A stretch of DNA of 32,213 nt, from the NCBI GenBank assembly GCA_035647855.1, contig DASRMP010000012.1:1-32213 (forward strand), given 5' to 3'. This stretch comes from JAAZBW01 sp035647855. GTDB lineage: Bacteria; Actinomycetota; Actinomycetes; Actinomycetales; Actinomycetaceae. Shown here piece after piece: positions 23,894 through 31,553 of this stretch (within the stretch, counting starts at the first letter, position 1; every line of letters begins with the position of its first letter). Both the position numbers and the translations under genes were made by a program. The notes under the pieces were generated by a model. That model was given only the letters and a program-made list of their open reading frames with translations, ran no database searches and was not told the origin of the DNA.

Positions 23894-24658
23894 ATGAGCG
23901 CTGAAGTGTTGTCACAGGATCTGACGGGCCGGGTGGCTGTGGTCACCGGCGGGGCCCAGGGAATCGGCCGCGCCATCTGCGAGGCACTGCTCGAGGCCGG
24001 GGCGCGTGTGGTGATCGCCGAGATCAACCCCGAGACGGGACGGGCGACTGCCGAGGAACTGGGCGCCAAGTACGTTCACATCGACGTGACTGATTCGGAC
24101 TCGGTGGACGCCGTCGTGAGAGACGTTGCCGCATCCGAGGGACGGATCGACATCTGGGTGAACAACGCCGGAATCGACATCAACGCCCCCGCGGAGGAGA
24201 TGACGGACGAGCAGTGGCGCGCCGTCATGGCCGTGAACCTCGATGGCACGTTCTACTGCTGCCGCGCGGCCGGCAACCACATGCTCGAGCGTGAGAACGG
24301 GGTGATCGTCAACGTCGCCTCGATGTCCGGCGTCGTGTCCAACCACCCGCAACCACAGGTGGCGTACAACGCCTCCAAGGCGGCCGTGATCATGGTGACC
24401 AAGTCGCTGGCCGGTGAGTGGGGCAGGCGGGGTGTGCGGATCAACGCGATCTCGCCCGGGTACACGGCGACGGCGATTCTGGATCAGGTCATCGCGCAGC
24501 AACCCGATTGGACGGACACGTGGTTCCGGGAGACGCCGATGGGGCGTCCGGCCACGACGGCGGAAGTCGCCGCGGTGGTGCGGTTCCTCGCCTCGGATGC
24601 GGCGCAGTTCATGACCGGCAGCAACGTCGTCGTCGACGGCGGATACACCGCCTGGTGA
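23894..24658 (+). CDS. Short-chain dehydrogenase/reductase (SDR)
   Basis: The 254-residue product has the cofactor motif TGGAQGIG (18-25), Asp near 65 (HIDVTD), NNAG (90-93), and the catalytic triad Ser145, Tyr158 and Lys162 (SMSGVVSN...VAYNASKAA). It ends with the classic MTGSNVVVDGGYTAW. Glu43 at the end of the second strand (VIAEINPE) favours NAD(H). It belongs to the polyol/gluconate dehydrogenase-like classical SDRs. It begins six bases after the LacD-like aldolase and may interconvert a polyol and a ketose, or reduce the aldolase product. Confidence 0.92.
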   Translation: MSAEVLSQDLTGRVAVVTGGAQGIGRAICEALLEAGARVVIAEINPETGRATAEELGAKYVHIDVTDSDSVDAVVRDVAASEGRIDIWVNNAGIDINAPAEEMTDEQWRAVMAVNLDGTFYCCRAAGNHMLERENGVIVNVASMSGVVSNHPQPQVAYNASKAAVIMVTKSLAGEWGRRGVRINAISPGYTATAILDQVIAQQPDWTDTWFRETPMGRPATTAEVAAVVRFLASDAAQFMTGSNVVVDGGYTAW

Positions 24659-24695
24659 CCTGAGGGACTGAACGAACGGTTTCGTGAGGAGTGAC

Positions 24696-26183
24696 GTGGC
24701 CTACTTCATTGGCGTGGATATCGGGACATCGAGCAGCAAGGGCGTTCTCGTCGACGACGGCGGTCGCCTACTGGGGCAGGCAGTCCGATCGCACGATGTG
24801 AGCCACCCCCGGACCGGCTGGGCGGAGATGGACGGGGACCTGTGGTGGAGCGAAACCGTCGGCATCATCCGGGAACTCCTCGCCGCGGCGTCCGGACCGG
24901 TCGCCGCCGTCGGTGTCAGTGGAATGGGGCCGTGCGTGCTGCTGACCGACGAGCACGCCGCGCCCCTGCGACCGGCGATGCTCTACGGGGTTGATGCGCG
25001 GGCAACAGCCCAGATCGCCGGCCTCACCGCCGAACTGGGCGAGGAGGCGATCCGGGCGCGATGCGGTTCGGCGCTCTCCACGCAGGCCGTGGGACCGAAG
25101 CTCCAGTGGATGGCGGATGTGGAGCCGGGCCTGTTCGCCAAGGCACGCAGGCTCTTCATGCCGAGCAGTTGGCTGGCATTCAAGCTCACGAACTCGTACG
25201 TCCTGGACCACCAGTCCGCGAGCCAGTCGACTCCGCTCTACGACATCCACGCGCGGGACTGGTATCAGCCGTGGACGCAGCGCATCGCGCCCCGGCTCGA
25301 ACTGCCGCGCCTGCAGTGGGCCTCCGAGATCGCCGGGACCGTCACTGCCGAGGCCGCCTCCGCGACCGGCCTGACCATCGGCACTCCCGTCATCACCGGC
25401 ACGATCGACGCCTGGTCCGAGGCGATCAGCGTGGATGCCCACAACGTCGGCGATCTCATGCTCATGTACGGCACCACCATGTTCATGGTCAACACTGTCT
25501 CGGAGCCGCTCAGCCATCCGCCGTTGTGGAGCACCGTGGGGGCTTTGCCGGACACGCGCAACCTCGCGGCTGGTATGGCGACGTCCGGGGCCGTGACGAG
25601 CTGGCTCCGTGAGATCTTCGGCAGGCCGGAGTATTCCGAACTCCTGGATCTGGCCGCTGCGTCCGGGCCCGGAGCCCGCGGGCTGCTCTGCCTGCCGTAC
25701 TTCGCCGGCGAGCGCACCCCGATCGCCGACCCGGATGCACGGGGCGTCATCGCGGGACTCACTGTCTCCCACACCCGTGGTGACCTCTATCGCGCTGCAC
25801 TGGAAGCGACGGCGCTGGGAGTCCGGCACAACATCGAGACCTTCCGGCAGGCCGGCGGGCAGATCGACCGGATCGTTGCCGTCGGGGGCGGCACGCAGGG
25901 CGATCTGTGGGTCCAGATCGTGAGCGACGTTGCCGACGTGCAGCAGGTCATCCCCACGCACACCATCGGGGCGAGCTACGGCGCCGCCTACCTCGCGGCC
26001 CGTAGCCAGATCGACGTCACGATAGGAGAGTGGAATCCGCCGCGGGCGACGGCCACTCCTGATCCGGCGAATCGCGCGAACTACGACGATCTCTATGCGC
26101 TGTACCTCGAGTTGTACCCGGCGACGCAGCGGATCAGCCACGAGCTCGCGCGGCGTCAGCGGGAAGGAGATGCGGGCGTCTGA
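24696..26183 (+). CDS. FGGY-family carbohydrate kinase (second copy, xylulokinase-like)
   Basis: The GTG at 24696 is preferred over 24684 because GAGGAG stands at 24686-24691. The product has 495 residues. It has IGVDIGTSSSKGVLVDDGG (5-23), GWAEMDGDLWW (41-51), GVSGMGPC and the second-domain MLMYGTTMFMVNT. The FGGY signature region is LLCLPYFAGERTPIADPDARGVIAGL, and the adenosine segment is VAVGGGTQGDLWVQIVSDV. It resembles XylB-like kinases more than the first copy does. It is the last catabolic gene of the chain; its end overlaps the HTH gene by 14 bp. Confidence 0.9.
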   Translation: MAYFIGVDIGTSSSKGVLVDDGGRLLGQAVRSHDVSHPRTGWAEMDGDLWWSETVGIIRELLAAASGPVAAVGVSGMGPCVLLTDEHAAPLRPAMLYGVDARATAQIAGLTAELGEEAIRARCGSALSTQAVGPKLQWMADVEPGLFAKARRLFMPSSWLAFKLTNSYVLDHQSASQSTPLYDIHARDWYQPWTQRIAPRLELPRLQWASEIAGTVTAEAASATGLTIGTPVITGTIDAWSEAISVDAHNVGDLMLMYGTTMFMVNTVSEPLSHPPLWSTVGALPDTRNLAAGMATSGAVTSWLREIFGRPEYSELLDLAAASGPGARGLLCLPYFAGERTPIADPDARGVIAGLTVSHTRGDLYRAALEATALGVRHNIETFRQAGGQIDRIVAVGGGTQGDLWVQIVSDVADVQQVIPTHTIGASYGAAYLAARSQIDVTIGEWNPPRATATPDPANRANYDDLYALYLELYPATQRISHELARRQREGDAGV

Positions 26184-26520
26184 GCGCGCACCGCGCTCGG
26201 AGCGCATACCTCCTGAACTGACCAGAATCATCGAACAGGTCATCGAGACCTTGGCGGAGGGGGGCACCGTGACAATTGGCACCCTGCCGAAGGAACTGAC
26301 CACCACTACGGCCGCCGGCATCCTCGGCGTCTCTCGGCCCACCCTTATGAAGATGATCGGACGGGGCGAGATTCCCGCGCACAAGGTCGGCACCCATTCG
26401 CGCCTGTTTTCAAGAGACGTACTCGAATTCCGTAGGGCACAACGCGAAGATGCACGCAAGGCGTTCGAGGAATTGCGAGAACTCGAGGACTTGCTGGATC
26501 GCGGCATGGAGTCCGAGTAG
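26170..26520 (+). CDS. Excisionase-type HTH protein (orphan antitoxin-like)
   Basis: ATG 26170 gives 116 residues. The core TVTIGTLPKELTTTTAAGIL followed by GVSRPTLMKMIGRGEIPAHKVGTHSRLFSRDVLEF is the excisionase/MerR-like HTH found in antitoxins that pair with PIN-domain toxins. The charged C-terminal helix (REDARKAFEELRELEDLLDR) usually binds the toxin. No PIN gene follows: the next 230 bp hold no such frame. The ribosome site AAGGAG touches the ATG with no spacer, so translation may depend on the kinase gene it overlaps. Another start (GTG 26268) would give only the HTH part. Confidence 0.75.
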   Translation: MRASERAPRSERIPPELTRIIEQVIETLAEGGTVTIGTLPKELTTTTAAGILGVSRPTLMKMIGRGEIPAHKVGTHSRLFSRDVLEFRRAQREDARKAFEELRELEDLLDRGMESE

Positions 26521-26747
26521 CTTGATGACTCGGCGCCCTCTGCCGTCCGCGCTGTGACCCTCCGGCAACTGCGTTACTTCCAGAATCGCTCCAGCGAGGT
26601 CATTCGAGTTGGACGAGCAGGGTCTTCTGCATATTGCGCTGGCTGAGAGCCATCGTTCCGTTGGTGGGGTGAGCCGTGGCGCCGCTCAGGAGTTCGGCCG
26701 ATGCCGTGCGCGTTACGCGGCGGATGAGGACGTTGCCGAGCGTGCCC

Positions 26748-27095
26748 TCAGGAGGCTTCTGAAAGGCGTCGCACGACGTACTGGTTGAGGCTGAGGTGCT
26801 CTTCGGCGGCCTGGATCGCGAGTCGGCGATGCAAGGTCTCACCGACACGGAGGTTGAATCTGCCCGAGTAGCTCCGCTGCGCCAGCGGTACGGGGACGGC
26901 TTCGCCCTCCGCCGTCAGATCGGCCACGGTGTCGGCCACCAGATCAACCAGCCCGTGCAGGGCGGCCGCTTGGGAGTCGGCGAGCCATGACAGCGAGGGG
27001 AACTCCGCGCAGCTGGCGACGAACTCGCCGTCTTCGACCGACCACGTCACGCGGTAGGTGTAACGGGACCCGTCGGCAGTTTGGTTCTGGGACAT
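26748..27095 (-). CDS. hicB: HicB-like antitoxin
   Basis: From ATG 27095 the product has 115 residues. The N-terminal partial RNase-H-like fold is YRVTWSVEDGEFVASCAEFPSLSWLADS, and the C-terminal ribbon-helix-helix is GRFNLRVGETLHRRLAIQAAEEHLSLNQYVVRRL. It neutralises HicA and represses the operon. The toxin gene is upstream and overlaps it by one base (TGATG). The order toxin then antitoxin is the classic one. Confidence 0.9.
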   Translation of the reverse strand: MSQNQTADGSRYTYRVTWSVEDGEFVASCAEFPSLSWLADSQAAALHGLVDLVADTVADLTAEGEAVPVPLAQRSYSGRFNLRVGETLHRRLAIQAAEEHLSLNQYVVRRLSEAS

Positions 27096-27340
27096 CACTT
27101 CGCCTTCTTCTTGTCGATCGCGGCCAACACCTGTCGCACCTGATACGCCTTGGCTTGGCCATTGCGGTTCTGGATGTTCACGCGCGGGTCGCCGGGCCAT
27201 GGTGTCTTGAACACCGCGTGCGATCCGCCGGTTCTGCGGGGCGGACCGAAGTAGTGCTCGCAGACCTTGTGGAGGTCGTCGTAGCGCACGTTCTGTGGGT
27301 TATTCCGCATCGCAGCCACGAGCTTGTCTACGGTAGCCAC
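27095..27340 (-). CDS. hicA: HicA-like mRNA interferase toxin
   Basis: The 81-residue product from GTG 27340 has the dsRBD-like HicA fold with RTGGSHAVFKTPWPGDPRVN; the His in GSHAVF is the catalytic residue of the family. The C-terminal KAYQVRQVLAAIDKKKA is the usual closing helix. It should cleave mRNA when freed from HicB. It appears to be translated from a leaderless transcript (see the promoter at 27347-27374). Confidence 0.9.
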   Translation of the reverse strand: MATVDKLVAAMRNNPQNVRYDDLHKVCEHYFGPPRRTGGSHAVFKTPWPGDPRVNIQNRNGQAKAYQVRQVLAAIDKKKAK

Positions 27341-27346
27341 ATGACT

Positions 27347-27374
27347 ATGGTACCGCCAGTAGTACCACCGTCAA
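27347..27374 (-). promoter_or_regulatory. hicAB promoter and likely HicB operator
   Basis: On the minus strand TTGACG (27374-27369), a 16-bp spacer and TACCAT (27352-27347) form a good sigma-70-type promoter. Six bases separate the -10 from the GTG, so the transcript should be leaderless. The inverted repeat GGTAC...GTACC lies across the spacer and the -10, a suitable place for autorepression by HicB. Confidence 0.65.
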
Positions 27375-27727
27375 GCCCGCGGGCAGCACTTCAGACCACA
27401 CCAGGAGCGGCAGATGCGCGCATTCTTGGCGATCAGGCACCCTCTACGAGTTGGGCCCCATCCGCCCGGCGGGAAATGACTGAGAGCACCGCCAGATCTG
27501 AGGCGCGGGACGGGGTGACTGCTGCCCACGTCCGAAGGGCGTCACAGCGCAGTCCGGAACACTGGCTCTCAACGAGCGCCATATCCATCATCTCCAGAGT
27601 TGAGTGCCTCTGACCGCCATCGGGCCCCCACTGCTGGCGATTTCGAAGTCGGCTGCCGGCAGTTGCGTTGCGTCAGTGCGTCGAAGAGGGGACACCTTCG
27701 CTACAACCCGGCCGCTAGCATGGCCGG
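27375..27727. other. 353-bp stretch without a supported gene
   Basis: I see no gene on either strand with a family resemblance. A 21-codon frame with a plausible ribosome site (ATG near 27414) exists but has no support. TAGCAT at 27716-27721 is a candidate -10 for the next gene, six bases before its ATG. Confidence 0.55.
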
Positions 27728-28030
27728 ATGGCCTACCTCATCGACTGCGTCGACAAACCGGACGGCGACGCCCTGCGCCAGCAGACCCGCGACGCGCACC
27801 TCGCCTACCTGACCGAGAACGCCGACAGGCTGCTCCTCGCTGGAGCCAAGTGGACCGACGACGGGCAGACCGCCCTGGGCAGCGTACTCATCGTCGACGT
27901 CGAGACCCGGGAGCAGGCGGAGGCGTTCGCCGCCGCCGACCCCTACAGCCGGGCCGGCCTGTTCGAGGAGGTGAAGGTCACCCACTACCGGGTGGCGTTC
28001 CTCGACCGCACCAACCGGCTGCCCGCCTGA
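27728..28030 (+). CDS. YciI-family protein
   Basis: The 100-residue product reads MAYLIDCVDKPDGDALRQQT ... RDAHLAYLTENADRLLLAGAKWTDDG ... GSVLIVDVETREQAEAFAAADPYSRAGLFEEVKVTHYR. This is the YciI ferredoxin-like fold, with the conserved His (AHLAYL) and Asp (ADPY) of the putative active site. Function is unknown for most members. A -10 box (TAGCAT) lies six bases before ATG, so the mRNA is probably leaderless. It is an ordinary housekeeping-like gene between two toxin-antitoxin systems. Confidence 0.9.
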   Translation: MAYLIDCVDKPDGDALRQQTRDAHLAYLTENADRLLLAGAKWTDDGQTALGSVLIVDVETREQAEAFAAADPYSRAGLFEEVKVTHYRVAFLDRTNRLPA

Positions 28031-28035
28031 GGCTC

Positions 28036-28401
28036 TCACGCGCGGAGTCCGAGGCGCTTCATGAGTGCCGGGATGTCACGCTCGAGTGTGACGAACATGA
28101 GGTCATGGTTGACCTTGTCGTACTGGTGAGCCACGAGGTTCCTCATCCGGTTGATCTGCACCCATTGGATGTCCGGATATGAGGCCTTGAACTCCGCGGG
28201 AAGGCGCTCCACGATGGTCGCCACCTTGATGAGAAGCCGTTCTCCCGCGTTGCGCAGCATTCGTCCCTGGGGCGTGTCTGCCAGGTACTCGTCGCGCCCG
28301 AGTCCGACCAGGTACGCGGCGTCCGCGCCGAAGCTCCCGAGATCGTGAAGCCAGTCGTCGATCCGGTCAGACCCGTGAGCGTCGTGCGATTCCGGCGTCA
28401 C
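28036..28401 (-). CDS. hepT: HepT-like HEPN toxin (ribonuclease)
   Basis: The 121-residue helical protein has RNLVAHQYD, the RX4HXY signature of HEPN/HepT toxins, near residue 87. It starts with GTG 28401, overlapping the stop of the MntA-like gene (GTGA). HepT is neutralised by MntA through AMPylation of the tyrosine in this motif; all the needed residues (Arg, His, Tyr) are present here, so the toxin should be active. Confidence 0.87.
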   Translation of the reverse strand: MTPESHDAHGSDRIDDWLHDLGSFGADAAYLVGLGRDEYLADTPQGRMLRNAGERLLIKVATIVERLPAEFKASYPDIQWVQINRMRNLVAHQYDKVNHDLMFVTLERDIPALMKRLGLRA

Positions 28402-28850
28402 AGCGGGACCGCCTCCTTCAGCGCGCGCTCGATCAAACGCCCCGTCGATCCGGCCGAGACCACGTCAACGGGCACGGTGAGCAGTTCCGCCAGTTCCTCC
28501 TCCATTGCGAGCAGATCGGTGATCCCGGCCTCCTCGGAGAAGGTGACCAACAGATCGAGGTCGGACCCCGGGCGGTCATCACCCCGAGCCGCGGAGCCAA
28601 ATATGCGAGCGTTGGAGCCGTGGTGGTCATGAATGATCACGAGAACCTCGTCCCTGCGGAATCGCAGGACTTCCGATGGCCGTACTACCAGTACGCGGTC
28701 AAGTAACTCTCGCGTGGCATCGCTCGCGTCACGCCGGCCAGACTCGATCGCCGAAATAAGCGGCTGCTTCACGCCGGACCGCTCTGCCAACTCACGTTGG
28801 GTCAAACGCAGCACCTCTCGACGCATCCTGACTCGGTCGCCGTACCCCAT
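28398..28850 (-). CDS. mntA: MntA-like nucleotidyltransferase antitoxin fused to an XRE-type HTH
   Basis: The 150-residue protein has an N-terminal XRE HTH (RMRREVLRLTQRELAERSGV ... QPLISAIESGRRDAS, about 8-45). A minimal nucleotidyltransferase domain follows with ARIFGSAARGDDRPGSDLDLLV (about 80-101; GSAARG and SDLDLL are the catalytic motifs). The third acidic residue is in VPVDVVSAG. The fusion joins repressor and AMPylating antitoxin in one chain. A palindrome upstream is the probable operator. TATCAT lies six bases before the ATG: leaderless. Confidence 0.88.
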   Translation of the reverse strand: MGYGDRVRMRREVLRLTQRELAERSGVKQPLISAIESGRRDASDATRELLDRVLVVRPSEVLRFRRDEVLVIIHDHHGSNARIFGSAARGDDRPGSDLDLLVTFSEEAGITDLLAMEEELAELLTVPVDVVSAGSTGRLIERALKEAVPL

Positions 28851-28856
28851 CCTGGG

Positions 28857-28876
28857 ATGATAACACGTCTGTTATC
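28857..28876 (-). promoter_or_regulatory. mntA-hepT -10 box and GATAACA palindrome
   Basis: GATAACA-CGTC-TGTTATC (28859-28876) is a perfect 7-bp inverted repeat with a 4-bp centre. It overlaps the -10 TATCAT (minus strand, 28862-28857). It is placed to let the HTH of MntA block its own promoter. Confidence 0.6.
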
Positions 28877-28897
28877 GGGCTGGAAGGGGGGAACCAG

Positions 28898-29010
28898 CCG
28901 AAGCGCGGCTAGAATTGCTTCCCTATGAGAGCTGCCCTCCTGATCAACCTCGGATCGCCGGCGAGCCCCAACACACGCGACGTGCGCGAGTACCTCGATG
29001 AGTTCCTCAT
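28898..29010 (+). repeat. Direct repeat, left copy (ferrochelatase promoter and first 28 codons)
   Basis: These 113 bases recur at 32101-32213 (window end) with a single difference (C at 28993, T at 32196, silent in a Tyr codon). The repeat begins exactly at 28898; the base before differs and no further upstream similarity is seen. It continues past the window on the right. Confidence 0.95.
28910..28915 (+). promoter_or_regulatory. -10 box of the ferrochelatase gene, left copy
   Basis: TAGAAT is nine bases before the ATG, giving a very short leader. Its first three bases are also the stop codon that ends an open frame in the right copy. The box is duplicated at 32113-32118. Confidence 0.45.
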
Positions 29011-29728
29011 GGATCCGCATGTCATGGGGCTGCCGTACCCACTGCGTGCCCTGTTGGTGCGCGGCATCATCTGCAACACTCGGCCCGCGCGGTCGGCGCA
29101 CGCCTATCGGTCCATCTGGCGCCCGGAGGGATCTCCCCTCATTCTCCTCAGCGAGGAGCTGCACGGCGCCGTCGCCGGACTGACCGACGTGCCGGTGAGG
29201 ATGGCGATGCGGTACGGACAGCCGTCCATCGGTTCGGTTATCGAGGAACTAGTCGACGACGGCGTCCGCGAACTCTTCGTGGTGCCGCTCTATCCGCAAT
29301 ATGCCGCATCCACCCGCCAGACCGTGATGGACGAGGTCCGACGTGTGGTCCGCGAACTGCCGGAAGGACACGAGGTGACGATCGTCGAGCGCCTTCCGTG
29401 GTTCGACGATCCGGAGTATCTCGACCTCCTTGCAGGCAGCATCGGCCGGCAACTCGACGGGCTCGAGTTCGATCGGCTGCTGTTGAGCTTTCACGGCGTG
29501 CCCGAGCGCCACATCCGCAAGGCCGATCCGAGCGGCGGCCACCGCGCCTGGCGCGGAGGCCCAGGCACCGAGCAGTGTTGCTCTCACGACGATCCCGGCT
29601 TCAACACCTGCTATCGCTCGCAGTGTCTGGTGACGGCCCACGAGGTCGCCGAGCCAGTGGTCTCCACTGGCAGGAGGACCGGCTCCTCCTCTGTCAGCTC
29701 TATGCGGAATCCACTGGACCTCTCCTGA
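28925..29728 (+). pseudogene. hemH: Truncated/chimeric ferrochelatase
   Basis: About 243 residues are clearly ferrochelatase: LLINLGSPASPNTRDVREYL, GSPLILLSEEL, VPVRMAMRYGQPSI, VPLYPQYAASTRQT, LLLSFHGVPERHIRKADPSG (active-site His) and CYRSQCLVTAHEVAE. The family needs about 320 or more residues, and the C-terminal domain with the second active-site segment (FQSRFG..W..P) is missing. After 'HEVAE' (about 29654) the frame continues into 24 unrelated residues and stops at 29728. At this point the DNA becomes a fragment of another gene in another frame. The protein would most likely be inactive. A second copy starts at 32128. Confidence 0.85.
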
Positions 29729-29820
29729 TTCGGACTACGCCCGTCCCGCCGACCAACCTCGCGAAAGTCCTTGCCGCACCGGGCGTTCTCAAGGTGTTTC
29801 ACTTCGCCCCCCACGATGTC
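29659..29820 (+). pseudogene. Fragment of an RNase D-like 3'-5' exonuclease
   Basis: In the frame starting at 29659 the DNA reads GLHWQEDRLLLCQLY, then TGPLLIR and NLAKVLAAPGVLKVFHFAPHDV. This matches the first exonuclease motifs of RNase D-type proteins ('DTEtsGL.w..DrL.L.Ql', 'N...lLadp.v.KvfHfApFDl'). Only about 54 codons survive; the upstream motif with the first catalytic DxE and everything after HFAP.D are missing. It is out of frame with the ferrochelatase part, so the joint is a DNA rearrangement, not a fusion protein. Confidence 0.75.
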
Positions 29821-30104
29821 GGACAGGTCAAGCAGGCAGCCCCTGCCCGACATCCCACGAGTCTCGTGAGCCGGGCCCCGACCCCACAACCCCTCAGCCA
29901 CACCTGAACGGTCACCTAAACGGCAACTTCATAGCGTCTAGCCTCGAACTGAGCCGAGTAGGCAGCGCGGTGAGTGTCTTGCGTCAGGTCGCATTAGCGA
30001 AGACATCCTCGCCGAGTTCATCTATGGCCTGCGCAAGAAGTTCCCTGCAAGATCCAGCAAGCAACTGGGATCCGTGCGGGATCAGACCCAATGACCCACG
30101 CTTT
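29821..30104. other. Non-coding remnant between the exonuclease fragment and the dNTPase gene
   Basis: No intact gene. A short open tail on the plus strand (ending at a TGA near 30093) reads DILAEFIYGLRKKFP in part and looks protein-like, but I cannot assign it. The stretch is probably rearranged. Confidence 0.4.
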
Positions 30105-31553
30105 TCACGAATTGGTTGGGAGCGCAATTCCGCTGAGCCTGCGATCCAAGGTAAACGCGTCGACGTCAGTGAGGCTAGATATGTAGTCAAGAATGGCTCG
30201 ATAGGTGACTTGCTCGTACTTCGCGTCCACATCACGGCTCGCCTCCCAACCAACCGAAAGGAATCTCAGTAGCCGAAGGGGTAGAGCTCGACCTTTGACG
30301 TGCGAACTCGCCAGATCGGTGAGCGCGGGCACGCTCCTCCTGGCGCTGCTACGAAGTTCGTCGAGTACTTGGACGTAAAGAGGGCTCCTTCGCTTTCCGC
30401 CCGTAAGTTCTAGTCCATCTTGGAGTGCTCCGAAAATCCGCCTGATCACTTTTCGCTGGCCGACTTGGAGCTGCGCAAGCGCCGGATCGTCAATGATGTG
30501 GAACCACACGAGTTGTTTGAAGACTTCGTTCACTGCATCGATTGTCTCTTCGCGTTTGAGGCGACCATCAACGATCTCGCACGTCCCGATTGTCTGTGTC
30601 AGAAGTTGCCCCCGCAGGCGGTCGAGCGCGGCACGATCGCCCTCGGTGTCCCTGAATGGATGATCCGGCATGAGTCGCGCGGCGCTGAGGAACGCTTCCT
30701 TGGCGGTGCTGTCGCAAGACCGGCCGATCGGCGAACTCAGGACGTAATCCCAGAAAGTCTCTACGACCGCTCGCATGCCTACGCCGTAGGCGTCGAGAGG
30801 GATTCGCCCTGCCCTGTAGAAGTCCTCAAGGTCATGGATCGCATAAGTGATGTCATCGGCGTAATCCATCACTTGTGCGCCGAGACTAGGCTCCTTGTCG
30901 GTCGCACTGCACTCAGAGACCCAGTACCACATCGGAGCGTCAACATCGTAGACGCCCCATTTGCCGGGTTTGGATGGGTTGTCTCCCCGGAACCACGGAT
31001 ACTTGGCAGTGGCTGCCATCGATGATCTTGTGAGGTCCAATCCATGGGTCACGCCGATATCCCGGTGTGTCTCAAGAAGACCCACTATCCGAAGCGTCTG
31101 TGCGTTTCCTTCGAAACCATCCTCCAGCTTGCACTCCTTGCAGAGGCTGTTCGAACGCGCTTCACGCGATCTCGGGGTCTCGCGGTGGACGTCGCAAGTG
31201 ACCAGCGAATGCAGTTCCTGCTCGCCGATGTGGCCGAATGGCGGGTGGCCGAGGTCGTGTGCCAGTGCTGCTGTCCGAATCGCGTCTATGTTGGCACCAT
31301 CATCCGCCGTCGACGTACCGATCCCAAGCATGTTGGCGATCGACTCAGCGACTTGTTCGACTTTCAGAGAGTGCGTCAGGCGGTTGTGAACTCGTGCTTC
31401 ACTCACCGGCGACGTTACTTGAGTGACGCCGCTGAGCCTCAAGAAACTCTCGGAGTAGAGGATCCGATCACGATCGCGTCGGCAAGCAGACCGTTTTGAA
31501 GGATCGTCGTCACAGGAGCCGGACCGGCGTTCTGTCCAGGACGGCATGATCAA
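30105..31553 (-). CDS. HD-domain dNTP triphosphohydrolase (dGTPase-like)
   Basis: The 482-residue protein has the dGTPase motifs in order: NRLTHSLKVEQVAE (His61), ALAHDLGHPPFGHIGEQEL (His99-Asp100), GFEGNAQTLRI, and MDYADDITYAIHDLED (Asp at 230-234). A helical C-terminal half follows, close to full family length. It should hydrolyse deoxynucleoside triphosphates to the nucleoside and triphosphate. The start is TTG 31553, overlapping the TGA of the small upstream gene (TTGA), or ATG 31547. Its GC content and codon use look lower than those of the sugar locus. It lies between two ferrochelatase copies. Housekeeping dNTP control and phage defence by dNTP depletion are both possible. Confidence 0.88.
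   Translation of the reverse strand: MIMPSWTERRSGSCDDDPSKRSACRRDRDRILYSESFLRLSGVTQVTSPVSEARVHNRLTHSLKVEQVAESIANMLGIGTSTADDGANIDAIRTAALAHDLGHPPFGHIGEQELHSLVTCDVHRETPRSREARSNSLCKECKLEDGFEGNAQTLRIVGLLETHRDIGVTHGLDLTRSSMAATAKYPWFRGDNPSKPGKWGVYDVDAPMWYWVSECSATDKEPSLGAQVMDYADDITYAIHDLEDFYRAGRIPLDAYGVGMRAVVETFWDYVLSSPIGRSCDSTAKEAFLSAARLMPDHPFRDTEGDRAALDRLRGQLLTQTIGTCEIVDGRLKREETIDAVNEVFKQLVWFHIIDDPALAQLQVGQRKVIRRIFGALQDGLELTGGKRRSPLYVQVLDELRSSARRSVPALTDLASSHVKGRALPLRLLRFLSVGWEASRDVDAKYEQVTYRAILDYISSLTDVDAFTLDRRLSGIALPTNS

Noticed and set aside
12387..26183. Sulfoquinovose (sulfo-EMP) pathway
   Set aside because: A LacD/YihT-like aldolase, a PfkB kinase and a DeoR regulator are present, but there is no sulfoquinovosidase, no YihS-type isomerase and no recognisable sulfolactaldehyde reductase or sulfonate exporter. 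Two FGGY kinases and two zinc dehydrogenases point to polyols or ketoses.
24768..26507. 579-codon open frame on the minus strand
   Set aside because: It is antisense to the second FGGY kinase and the HTH gene, both with full family motifs. The translation is Arg/Gly/Ser-rich without any recognisable domain, a usual effect of high GC.
26600..26848. 82-codon minus-strand frame downstream of hicB
   Set aside because: It starts inside hicB in another frame with no ribosome site. The part outside hicB (26600-26747) is mildly protein-like (LGNVLIRRVTRTASAELLSG) and could be a decayed coding remnant, but I cannot support it.
29970..30272. 100-codon plus-strand frame at the 3' end of the dNTPase gene
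   Set aside because: More than half of it is antisense to the well-supported dNTPase; no domain and no ribosome site.
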